This document shows, piece by piece, positions 51,437-58,416 of a stretch of 64,000 nt of DNA. Positions within the stretch are counted from its first letter, which is position 1, and every line of letters begins with the position of its first letter. The position numbers and the translations under genes were made by a program. Origin of the DNA: Microbacterium sp. H1-D42 (GTDB lineage: Bacteria > Actinomycetota > Actinomycetes > Actinomycetales > Microbacteriaceae); contig NZ_CP093342.1 in NCBI RefSeq assembly GCF_022637555.1, positions 2,976,001 through 3,040,000 of the forward strand, given 5' to 3'. The notes below the pieces were generated by a model. The model did no database searches, was not told where the DNA came from, and worked only from the letters and a program-made list of their open reading frames with translations.

Positions 51437-51465
51437 CCAGTCGCGAGCGCGCGCTCAGCGACTGG
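51437..51465 (-). terminator. Hairpin terminator after the Cys-rich peptide gene
   Basis: CCAGTCGC (51437-51444) pairs with GCGACTGG (51458-51465). The stem continues with GAGC/GCTC beyond one bulged A and closes on a GCGC loop. It lies 16 bases past the stop of the 38-codon gene and upstream of metP. Confidence 0.65.
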
Positions 51466-51480
51466 CTTCAGTGACCGACT

Positions 51481-51597
51481 TCAGTGGCCGGCGCAGCGCT
51501 GGTCGGCGGGAACGCCGGCGAGCGCCTGTTCGATGTGCTCGCCGCAGCCTTGCCACGTCGTCTTGCCGCAGGTCTCGCAGGTCACCGGTGCGCACAT
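51481..51597 (-). CDS. Small Cys-rich protein (38 aa), possible metal binder
   Basis: A 38-codon gene whose product begins MCAPVTCETCGKTTWQGCGE and ends VPADQRCAGH. It has five cysteines (residues 2, 7, 10, 18, 35) and two histidines, including a CxxC-like CETC. I recall similar small Cys-rich proteins as common in Actinobacteria but know no function. GAGAGGA lies about 12 bases before the ATG. Upstream is a perfect 7-2-7 palindrome like CsoR copper operators, and a hairpin terminator follows, so it is an independent transcript. Confidence 0.75.
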   Translation of the reverse strand: MCAPVTCETCGKTTWQGCGEHIEQALAGVPADQRCAGH

Positions 51598-51636
51598 GGT
51601 TCAAAGGTCCTCTCGGATGGTTTCGTCCATCGTACT

Positions 51637-51652
51637 ATACCCCCAGGGGTAT
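51637..51652. promoter_or_regulatory. CsoR-like copper operator
   Basis: ATACCCC-CA-GGGGTAT is a perfect 7-2-7 inverted repeat of the ATACCCC...GGGGTAT type recognised by CsoR-family repressors. On the minus strand it immediately precedes TATAGTACGAT, the likely -10 region of the 38-codon gene. Confidence 0.7.
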
Positions 51653-51664
51653 CAAGCTGTGCGG

Positions 51665-52345
51665 TCACGCCTCCGGCGTGAACAGCTCGGGCATCCGCTC
51701 TCTGACCCGATCGATGTCCGAGAAGACCGCCCGCACATGCCGCCGCAGAGCGTCGAGCGCGTGCTCCCGGTCGCCCGACAGCACAGCATCCAGGATCTCG
51801 GCGTGCTCGGCGATGTACATCACCGGGGTGACCTCGGCAAGGCCGAGCCGGCGGGCGCGATCGAGGTGGGCGCGCTCCGAGGCGATCGCATCCCAGGCGC
51901 TCTCGCGGCCGCTGAGCGCCAGCAGTCCACGATGGAACTCCTCATCCAGCGCGACGAATGCCGCGACATCATCCTCGGTGCCCTGCTGGCTGGCGACATT
52001 GGCCTTCAACCGCTCGGCGACCTGCGCGTCGAGCGGGTAGTCCACCTGCTGCAGACTCGTGGTCTCGACGGCCTCGCGGATGAACTGGGCGTCGGCCACG
52101 CGGCGCGGATCCACCCGCGCCACGAAAGTGCCGACCTGCGGAAGGACCTCGACGAAGCCCTCCTGGCGCAGCATGATCAGGCACTCCCGGATCGGCGTGC
52201 GACTCACCCCGTGATCGGCAGTGAGCTCACTCTCGCGGAGCACGGCCCCAGGCGCGAGGTCGAGGTCGATGATGCGCTGCCGCAGCGCCGCATGCAGCGC
52301 GGCTCGACTCGCCGGACGGGATGGGTGGGGAAGCACGATATCCAA
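51665..52345 (-). CDS. GntR-family regulator, FCD subfamily
   Basis: A 226-aa FadR-type regulator. The winged helix is LRESELTADHGVSRTPIRECLIMLRQEGFV and the FCD domain includes DEEFHRGLLALSGRESAWD. It is divergent from the Nramp-like transporter and idonate dehydrogenase genes and probably represses them through the A/T-rich region near 52390-52410, responding to a sugar acid. Confidence 0.87.
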   Translation of the reverse strand: MDIVLPHPSRPASRAALHAALRQRIIDLDLAPGAVLRESELTADHGVSRTPIRECLIMLRQEGFVEVLPQVGTFVARVDPRRVADAQFIREAVETTSLQQVDYPLDAQVAERLKANVASQQGTEDDVAAFVALDEEFHRGLLALSGRESAWDAIASERAHLDRARRLGLAEVTPVMYIAEHAEILDAVLSGDREHALDALRRHVRAVFSDIDRVRERMPELFTPEA

Positions 52346-52370
52346 TCTATGCCACCGCTCAACAAACCCC

Positions 52371-52399
52371 TGGACTTTCCGATCCAGTGCTTATATATT
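52371..52399 (+). promoter_or_regulatory. Promoter of the Nramp-like/idnD operon
   Basis: TGGACT (52371-52376), a 17-bp spacer and TATATT (52394-52399) form a sigma-70-type promoter. The following TAGTACATCA is a candidate GntR contact region. Confidence 0.55.
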
Positions 52400-52426
52400 A
52401 GTACATCAATGACGAAAGGCGTAGAG

Positions 52427-53818
52427 ATGTCATCGACGACAGCCCCCGCACAGCCGCACGACCCGTACATCCTGAACGTGGCCGACATCAAGGAGCCACC
52501 CCGCGGCTGGAAGGCGAGCCTGAAGTACTTCGGGCCGGGATTCCTCACCAGCGCCGCTGTCGTCGGCTCCGGCGAGCTGATCACCGCCACGGCGCTCGGC
52601 GCAACCGCCGGCTTCGTGCTGCTGTGGATCGTGCTGGTCTCCACGCTCGTGAAGGTCGCCATCCAGGTCGAGATCGCGCGCTGGTCGATCTCCACCGGAC
52701 GCCCCTCGATGGAGGGGTACAACGACGTCCCGCCGAAGCTGTTCGGCCGTGGATGGATCTCGTACATCGGCCTGCTGATGTTCCTGCAGATCATCATCGG
52801 ACAGGGTGGTGTCATCGGCGGTGCGGCTCTCGCGATGAGCATGCTCATCCCCGTGGGCGGCGACCCGTTCTCGCTGCTGTCGATCGGCATCTGGCTCGCC
52901 ATCCTGATCGCCATCGCGATCGCCATCCAGATCACGAACAAGTACTCCCTGATCGAGGGTCTCGCCACCGTGATGGTGTCGATCGTCACCCTGCTGGTGA
53001 TCATCATGGTGTTCGGCGTGCAGTTCACGCCGTTCGCCTGGACCGCGTCCGACCTGGGTTCGGGCCTGCTCTTCCAGATCCCGATCGGCACCATGGGCGT
53101 CGCCCTGGCGATGTTCGGCATGACCGGTGTCGGCGCCGGCGAGATCACTGCCTACTCGTACTGGTGCGTCGAGAAGGGCTACGCCCGCTTCACCGGCCCC
53201 AACGATGGCTCGGACGCGTGGGTCGCCCGCGCTCGCGGATGGATGTCGGTCATGAAGAAGGACGCGATGCTGTCGTGGTTCATCTACACGATCTCCACCA
53301 TCGCGTTCTACATCCTCGGCGCCTCGGTGCTGCACCCGCAGGGCCTGATCCCGTCGGGCACCGACATGTTCGACGTGCTGGCGCGCATGTTCACCGACAC
53401 GCTCGGCGAGTGGACAGGGTGGATCTTCCTGCTCGGCGTCGCGCTCACCCTGTTCAAGACCGCGATGGCCAACATCCCGGGCTTCGCCCGCCAGGTCGCC
53501 AACACCCTCGCGATCTTCGGAGCCTTCGACTGGCGCGACGTCGCCCGCCGGGGCATCTGGCTGAAGGTGCTGATGGTGGTGCTGCCGATCGTCTGGGGCA
53601 TCTTCTTCCTGTTCATCAAGTCGCCGTTCACGATGATCGTGATCGCCGGCATCGGCAACGCGATCTTCCTGATGGCCATCGTCGTGGCCACCTGGTACCT
53701 GCGTGCGAAGCAGATCGACGAGCGCGTGGCAGACGGCAAGTGGTTCACCGTGTGGCTGGCCCTGTCGTCCGTGTCGGTGTTCGCCGTGGGCGCGCTGGCC
53801 CTGATCGACCTGTTCTGA
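52427..53818 (+). CDS. Nramp-fold transporter lacking the metal-binding motifs
   Basis: A 463-aa membrane protein with about eleven transmembrane segments and overall Nramp-like sequence. In TM1 the canonical DPGN is replaced by VGSGE (SAAVVGSGELITATALGA), and in TM6 the MPH motif is replaced by MTGVGAGEITAY. The transition-metal ligands are therefore missing, and another substrate is likely. It is followed 38 bases later by idnD and is divergent from a GntR, which suggests an organic or sugar-acid solute. ATG 52427 has AAAGG seven bases upstream. Confidence 0.8.
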   Translation: MSSTTAPAQPHDPYILNVADIKEPPRGWKASLKYFGPGFLTSAAVVGSGELITATALGATAGFVLLWIVLVSTLVKVAIQVEIARWSISTGRPSMEGYNDVPPKLFGRGWISYIGLLMFLQIIIGQGGVIGGAALAMSMLIPVGGDPFSLLSIGIWLAILIAIAIAIQITNKYSLIEGLATVMVSIVTLLVIIMVFGVQFTPFAWTASDLGSGLLFQIPIGTMGVALAMFGMTGVGAGEITAYSYWCVEKGYARFTGPNDGSDAWVARARGWMSVMKKDAMLSWFIYTISTIAFYILGASVLHPQGLIPSGTDMFDVLARMFTDTLGEWTGWIFLLGVALTLFKTAMANIPGFARQVANTLAIFGAFDWRDVARRGIWLKVLMVVLPIVWGIFFLFIKSPFTMIVIAGIGNAIFLMAIVVATWYLRAKQIDERVADGKWFTVWLALSSVSVFAVGALALIDLF

Positions 53819-53856
53819 AGACGCTGAGATCTGAAGACGCTGAAAGAGGAATGCAC

Positions 53857-54897
53857 ATGAGAGCCGTCGTCGTCCACGCCGCGAACGATCTGCGCGTCAC
53901 CGAAGTGGCATCCCCGGATGCCGGGACCGATGGCATCCTCATTCAGATGGCCTACGGCGGCATCTGCGGCAGCGACCTGGCGTACTGGAAGCACGGCGCC
54001 TCTGGCACCGCGATCCTGCGCGACCCGCTCATCCTCGGCCACGAGGTGTCTGGCACGGTCGCCGGGATCGGCACCGATGTCGCGGCGGATGCTGAAGCCG
54101 CCGGCATCCGGATCGGCGCGCCTGTCACGGTGCACCCGGCCACGCGCGTGGGCGAGCCCGCCGCATGGCCGGGGGCCACCGAGCGGCCGAACCTGTGGCC
54201 GGTCGTGCGCTACTTCGGCTCCGCCGCGGTGAGTCCGCACGAGGACGGCGGCTTCTCGAACCTGCGGCGCGTGCGACTCGATCAGGTGCGGCTGCTGCCG
54301 GCCGGGGTCACGCTGCGCGACGGGGCCATCGTCGAACCGCTTTCGGTCGCCCTGCACGCCATCTCCCGCGCCGGAGATGTGCGCGGACGATCGGTGCTGG
54401 TCAACGGCTGCGGTCCGATCGGCTCGCTGGTGATCGCCGCCCTGCGACATGCAGGCGCGGGGCGGGTGATCGGCGCGGATGTCTCGGCCCACGCTCTCGC
54501 CGTCGCAACAGCCGGCGGCGCCGACGAAGTCGTGAACGTCGGCGCAGGCGAACCGCTGCCGCAGAACGTCGACGTCAGCATCGAGGCTTCCGGTGTCGGC
54601 GCCGCCCTCGGCGGCGTGATCGGCGCGACCAGGCCCGGCGGCGTGATCGTGCAGGCTGGCAACCTGCGCGCCGGCACGATCGAGGCCAGCATCGCCGGGA
54701 TCGTCACGAAGGAGATCGACTACCGCGGCAGCTATCGCTTCGTCGACGAGATGGACACCGCGATCCGCATGCTGGCCGACGGTCTGGACGTGTCGCCGGT
54801 GATCTCGCACGAGTTCGCGATGGCGGATGCCGAAGAGGCATTCCGCACGGCGACCACGCCTCAGGCGTCCAAGGTGCTGCTGCGCCTGGACGCCTGA
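53857..54897 (+). CDS. L-idonate 5-dehydrogenase-like zinc-dependent alcohol dehydrogenase
   Basis: A 346-aa medium-chain dehydrogenase. Catalytic-zinc ligands are visible in GGICGSDLAYW and GHEVSGTV, and the cofactor motif is GCGPIGSLVI near residue 185. RYFGSAAVSPHEDGGFSNLR and the length match E. coli IdnD (343 aa), which oxidises L-idonate to 5-ketogluconate. The structural-zinc loop with four cysteines is absent: the segment RVGEPAAWPGATERPN has none. ATG 53857 is chosen because AGAGGA sits six bases upstream; ATG 53851 would add two residues. Confidence 0.8.
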   Translation: MRAVVVHAANDLRVTEVASPDAGTDGILIQMAYGGICGSDLAYWKHGASGTAILRDPLILGHEVSGTVAGIGTDVAADAEAAGIRIGAPVTVHPATRVGEPAAWPGATERPNLWPVVRYFGSAAVSPHEDGGFSNLRRVRLDQVRLLPAGVTLRDGAIVEPLSVALHAISRAGDVRGRSVLVNGCGPIGSLVIAALRHAGAGRVIGADVSAHALAVATAGGADEVVNVGAGEPLPQNVDVSIEASGVGAALGGVIGATRPGGVIVQAGNLRAGTIEASIAGIVTKEIDYRGSYRFVDEMDTAIRMLADGLDVSPVISHEFAMADAEEAFRTATTPQASKVLLRLDA

Positions 54898-54907
54898 AGC
54901 GCGAGCG

Positions 54908-55549
54908 TCAGGCGATCCGGTTCGCGATCGCGAGGTTGGCGGTCAGCTCGTCGGCGTTCTGGCGCACGACGTAGGCCGGGCGGTCGCGCTCGACGCGCCA
55001 TGATTCGCTCAGCGGTCCGATGTTGACCGTGTCGAAGCCGAGCACATCGTAGAAGCCGGTGACGAACTCGACCGCATCGGCGTGATCGCTCGACGTCGCC
55101 AGTGCGCGGCGGTTCGCGGAGCCTGCCGGAGTGCCGTCGGTGGTGATCTCCTCAGAGCGGATGTGGTTGAACGCCTTGGCCACGCGCGACATCGGCAGGT
55201 GGTCCTGCAGCAACTGCGACGAGGTGGTCTCACCCCTGTCGATCGCCTCGATGTGCCCGTCGCGCTCGAAGTAGTAGTTGTTCGTGTCGAGCACGATCTT
55301 GCCCGCGAGCGGTTCGACGGGGATCTGCGGCAGCGCCCCCATCGGCACGGTCACGACGACGATGTCGCCGGCAGCGCCGGCATCCGCTGCCGTCGCGGCG
55401 CGCGCCTTCGGCCCGAGCTCCGCGACCAGGTCGCCCAGCGTCTCGGGGCCGCGCGAGTTCGCGATCACCACGTCGTAGCCTGCGGTGATGGCTGCCCGCG
55501 CGACCTGGCTGCCGATGTGTCCTGCGCCGATGATTCCCAGAGTTGTCAT
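54908..55549 (-). CDS. NADP oxidoreductase, F420-dependent NADP reductase family
   Basis: A 213-aa Rossmann protein beginning MTTLGIIGAGHIGSQVARA, the F420-dependent NADP reductase / coenzyme F420-like fold (NAD(P)-binding domain 2). VVIANSRGPETL gives a typical NADP-phosphate pocket (NSR). KAFNHIRSEEITTDGTPAGSANRRALATSSD matches the C-terminal half of this family. True F420 use cannot be judged. It converges on idnD with a ten-base gap. ATG 55549 has only a weak ribosome-binding site. Confidence 0.78.
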   Translation of the reverse strand: MTTLGIIGAGHIGSQVARAAITAGYDVVIANSRGPETLGDLVAELGPKARAATAADAGAAGDIVVVTVPMGALPQIPVEPLAGKIVLDTNNYYFERDGHIEAIDRGETTSSQLLQDHLPMSRVAKAFNHIRSEEITTDGTPAGSANRRALATSSDHADAVEFVTGFYDVLGFDTVNIGPLSESWRVERDRPAYVVRQNADELTANLAIANRIA

Positions 55550-55617
55550 TCTCGTGGCAACAGTGCGGCCGGGCGAGTATTCCCGTGACGGCATCGGATT
55601 GCGCGCGCCGGGCGGAT

Positions 55618-55658
55618 CACCGCGTCATCTGCTCACCGCGTCATCTGCTCACCGCGTC
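55618..55658. repeat. Short tandem repeat, 16-bp unit
   Basis: CACCGCGTCATCTGCT occurs twice in direct tandem (55618-55633, 55634-55649), followed by a third partial copy CACCGCGTCgTC. The third copy runs through the stop codon of the Gfo/Idh gene, so the repeat has formed at the 3' end of that gene. Confidence 0.9.
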
Positions 55659-56776
55659 GTCGCAAAGGGATCGAAGCCGTCCGCGAGCAGCGGCACCGGT
55701 GCGACGGTGCTCTCGATCTCCAGGTACTGACCCGTCGAGGCCGACGCCTGCGCCGAGAGCATGACGTCGAGCACGTGGTAGCCGAGCTCGCCGCTCGCGA
55801 CGTGCGGCCTGTCCTCGGCGATCGCGCGGGCCATGTCGAGCACGCCGAGTCCGCGGCCGACGACCGTGCCCTGCGATTCGATCTCGATCCACTCCTGCTC
55901 GAACGACATGCCGTCGCGCAGCACGCCGAGGGGCTTCACATAGGCGATGCGCCCGTCGAACTGGTTCGGGTCCGGCAGCACGATCGATCCCTCGGTGCCG
56001 TGGATCTCGACGATCCCGTGCCGCTCGAGGGCGGAGTCGAAGCTCAGCAGGTGCGTGCCGTGCTGCCCCGCCTCGAAGGTCGTGAGCACCTGCACGGTCG
56101 AGGGCACCTCGACCGTGAACGTCTCCCCCGCGCGCGGACCGGTGCGGATCTCGCGCTCGGTGCGCGAACGCGAGCCGCGAGCGGCGACCCCGGCGATCGG
56201 ACCGAGCAGGCTGACGAGCGCAGAGAAGTAGTACGGCCCCATGTCGAGCAGCGGTCCCGCGCCGTTCGCGAAGAGGAACGCGGGCTCGGGATGCCACATG
56301 TCGGGCCCCTGAGTCTGGAAGACCGTGTTCACGAACAGCGGCCGTCCGATGACGCCGTCCCGGATCGCACGCTTCGCGGTCTGGAACCCCGGGCCGAGGA
56401 TCGTGTCCGGCGCCGAGCCGATGCGCACGCCGGCGACTTCGGCGGCGCGCAGCAGCTCCTTGGTGCCGGCCAGGTCGAGACCGAGCGGCTTCTCCGACCA
56501 GACGTGCTTGCCGGCGGCGACCGCTCTCGATGACACCTCGATGTGCGCCTGCGGGATGGTCAGATTGACGACGAGCTCCACCGCATCATCCGCCAGCACG
56601 TCATCGGTCGTGCCCCACGATGCGACGCCGTACTTCTCAGCCTGCGCCTGTGCGCGCTCCGGCAGCAGGTCGCCGACGGCGACGACCTTCACGTCGGGGA
56701 ACGAGGTGAGGTTCTGCAGGTAGGTGTCGCTGATGACGCCCATGCCGACGATGCCGACTCCGAGTGGCGCGCTCAT
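55649..56776 (-). CDS. Gfo/Idh/MocA-family sugar oxidoreductase
   Basis: A 375-aa NAD(P)-dependent dehydrogenase of sugars or inositols. The N-terminal Rossmann motif is VGIVGMGVISDTYLQNL, the catalytic motif is SEKPLG (EKP) near residue 95, and GPLLDMGPYYFSALVSLLG carries the second conserved active-site region. It overlaps the upstream isomerase gene by ATGA. The pair resembles inositol or keto-sugar degradation modules. Substrate unknown. Confidence 0.88.
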   Translation of the reverse strand: MSAPLGVGIVGMGVISDTYLQNLTSFPDVKVVAVGDLLPERAQAQAEKYGVASWGTTDDVLADDAVELVVNLTIPQAHIEVSSRAVAAGKHVWSEKPLGLDLAGTKELLRAAEVAGVRIGSAPDTILGPGFQTAKRAIRDGVIGRPLFVNTVFQTQGPDMWHPEPAFLFANGAGPLLDMGPYYFSALVSLLGPIAGVAARGSRSRTEREIRTGPRAGETFTVEVPSTVQVLTTFEAGQHGTHLLSFDSALERHGIVEIHGTEGSIVLPDPNQFDGRIAYVKPLGVLRDGMSFEQEWIEIESQGTVVGRGLGVLDMARAIAEDRPHVASGELGYHVLDVMLSAQASASTGQYLEIESTVAPVPLLADGFDPFATTR

Positions 56777-57597
56777 GCGACGAACCCGCCGTCGCGCAGG
56801 AAGGCGAGGCTCGCTGCGACGTCGTCGAACACATCGCCAGGTGCGTGGTCGTACTCGACGATGGCATAGCGGATGCTGTCGCCGGCGCGCAGCGCGGCGG
56901 CGAGGGGCACGTCGCCGGTGCCCGCGTGGCGCTGGTCGAGGCTGTCGGTGCCGAAGTCGGGTGCACCCTGCGCCCAGGGGTTGGATGCCGGAACCACACC
57001 GTCCTTGATGTGCACCGCGGTCAGTCGTTCGCCGAGCTGGGCGACCAGTGCAGGCACGTCCTGCCCGCCGGCCTGGGCCCAGAAGAGGTCGAGTTCGAGC
57101 TGCACGCGGTCGTCGGTGAGCAGGGCGAAGCGCTCGTACGCGGACTGCCCGCCGAACGAGGCCACGAACTCCTGGGCGTGGTTGTGATAGCCGACGCTCA
57201 GGCCGAACGATGCGGCCTGCTCTGCTGCCTGGTTGAGCCGCTCGGCGACGTCGGCGACGCCGCCTTCGGTGAGCCAGCGCTCGGGGGCGACGAACGGATC
57301 GATGACGGTGGTGATGCCGACCTCTGCCGCGGCTGCGAAGACGACCTCCGGCGCTGGGGTGGGGATCGCGCCGTCAGGTGTCCACAGCTCGTCCGAGAGC
57401 AGCGGGGCGTGGCCGGTCGGGGCGCTCAGCCCACTGGCATCCAATGCGGAACGCACCTCGGTCGGACGCGAGACGAAGTCGAAGGCCTCGACGTGAGCGA
57501 ATCCGATCGCCGCGAGGCGGTCGAGCGAACCGCGCATGTCGGCCGAGAACTCCTTGGCGAGGGAGTAGAGCTGCACGGAAGCGATGGGCAGTGACAT
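56773..57597 (-). CDS. Sugar phosphate isomerase/epimerase (xylose-isomerase-like TIM barrel)
   Basis: A 274-aa AP_endonuc_2-family protein. Metal-site regions are GYHNHAQEF, LELDLFWAQAGGQD, VHIKDG and YAIVEYDHAPGD, all typical of IolE/IolI/YcjR-type enzymes. ATG 57597 has AAGGAC upstream; the longer frame to 57855 runs into the divergent TetR gene and is rejected. It is the first gene of a two-gene operon with the Gfo/Idh dehydrogenase, behind the 20-bp palindrome at 57659. Confidence 0.87.
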   Translation of the reverse strand: MSLPIASVQLYSLAKEFSADMRGSLDRLAAIGFAHVEAFDFVSRPTEVRSALDASGLSAPTGHAPLLSDELWTPDGAIPTPAPEVVFAAAAEVGITTVIDPFVAPERWLTEGGVADVAERLNQAAEQAASFGLSVGYHNHAQEFVASFGGQSAYERFALLTDDRVQLELDLFWAQAGGQDVPALVAQLGERLTAVHIKDGVVPASNPWAQGAPDFGTDSLDQRHAGTGDVPLAAALRAGDSIRYAIVEYDHAPGDVFDDVAASLAFLRDGGFVA

Positions 57598-57658
57598 GTC
57601 GGTCCTTCGTACGTCGTCGTCGAGCACACCGGGCGGTGTGTGCGTCGAGAGTATCACC

Positions 57659-57678
57659 AAACCTCCATATGGAGGTTT
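57659..57678. promoter_or_regulatory. Perfect 20-bp palindrome, candidate TetR operator
   Basis: AAACCTCCAT followed by its exact complement ATGGAGGTTT, with no spacer and no mismatch. It lies between the isomerase and TetR genes, about 30-50 bp upstream of the TetR start. Confidence 0.85.
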
Positions 57679-57693
57679 ATTTGTCCGAACGAG

Positions 57694-57699
57694 TACGAT
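57694..57699 (+). promoter_or_regulatory. -10 hexamer, leaderless start of the TetR gene
   Basis: TACGAT is followed by seven bases and then GTG at 57707. Confidence 0.5.
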
Positions 57700-57706
57700 C
57701 GGGAGC

Positions 57707-58309
57707 GTGACTGCACGCGATGAGCCCGTGATCGGGCGGGAGGGCGCACGCCCCAAGGGCGTCGCACGCCGTCTGGAGATCCTCGATCGGGCGATCGAGG
57801 TGTTCCGCGAGCGCGGCGCCGACGGCACGTCGCTGCGCCGGATCGCCGAGGCCATCGGCGTCTCGCATGCAGCCCTGCTGCACTACTTCGACTCGCGCGA
57901 GCAGCTTCTCGTCGCCGTGTACGCGCACGCCGAGGCGCAGCGCGCCGCATCCGAGTGCACGACGCCGCCCACCGGCATCGACGTGATGGTCACGGCCGCC
58001 ATCGCGAACGTCGAGGTGCCAGGACTCGTGCAGCTGTACACGACCCTGGTCGCCGCGTCGCTCGAGAGCCAGAGCGAGGTCGGCAAGGCGTTCTTCACGG
58101 CACGCTTCGAGCGCGTCCGCGGCCAGTTGACGGAAGACCTGAGGGCAGCGCAGCAGGCCGGCACCGTGCGCGACGACCTGCCGGCCGAGCATCTGGCTGC
58201 TCTCATCGTCGCCGCCTCCGACGGTCTGCAGGTGCAGTGGCTGCTCGAGCCGTCGGTGGGACTGGAGGAGACGCTGCGCACGCTGGGTGAGCTGCTCAAA
58301 CCGCACTGA
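57707..58309 (+). CDS. TetR-family transcriptional regulator
   Basis: A 200-aa regulator. The N-terminal HTH is GTSLRRIAEAIGVSHAALLHYFDSREQLLVAVY (residues about 38-70), followed by an all-helical ligand domain. GTG 57707 is chosen since it gives a normal length and lies seven bases after TACGAT; the frame upstream crosses the operator palindrome. It is divergent from the isomerase/Gfo-Idh operon and presumably represses it and itself. Confidence 0.88.
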   Translation: MTARDEPVIGREGARPKGVARRLEILDRAIEVFRERGADGTSLRRIAEAIGVSHAALLHYFDSREQLLVAVYAHAEAQRAASECTTPPTGIDVMVTAAIANVEVPGLVQLYTTLVAASLESQSEVGKAFFTARFERVRGQLTEDLRAAQQAGTVRDDLPAEHLAALIVAASDGLQVQWLLEPSVGLEETLRTLGELLKPH

Positions 58310-58347
58310 GGCGTCTGTTCCGGCCGGTTCACGCAACGCCCGTGTGC

Positions 58348-58353
58348 CAGACT
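58348..58353 (+). promoter_or_regulatory. -10-like hexamer before the 18-codon ORF
   Basis: CAGACT is followed by six bases and then the ATG at 58360. No Shine-Dalgarno site precedes that ATG. Confidence 0.4.
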
Positions 58354-58359
58354 CGCGCT

Positions 58360-58416
58360 ATGCGCACCCCTGTGATCTGCTCCGCTGCCCGGCCCGACCT
58401 GCGAGGTGCGGCATGA
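58360..58416 (+). CDS. Putative 18-codon leaderless leader ORF
   Basis: The ORF encodes MRTPVICSAARPDLRGAA and stops in TGA, which overlaps the ATG of the following oxidoreductase gene (ATGA at 58413-58416). The start lies six bases after CAGACT. It may be a coupling or regulatory leader peptide; the single Cys is at residue 7. Alternatively it is a chance frame. Confidence 0.45.
   Translation: MRTPVICSAARPDLRGAA

Noticed and set aside
52427..53818. Calling the transporter a manganese/iron Nramp
   Set aside because: The DPGN and MPH metal-binding motifs are absent, so only the fold, not the metal function, is supported.
55618..55658. Possible CRISPR repeats
   Set aside because: Units are directly adjacent without spacers and only 2.6 copies exist; it is a simple tandem repeat.
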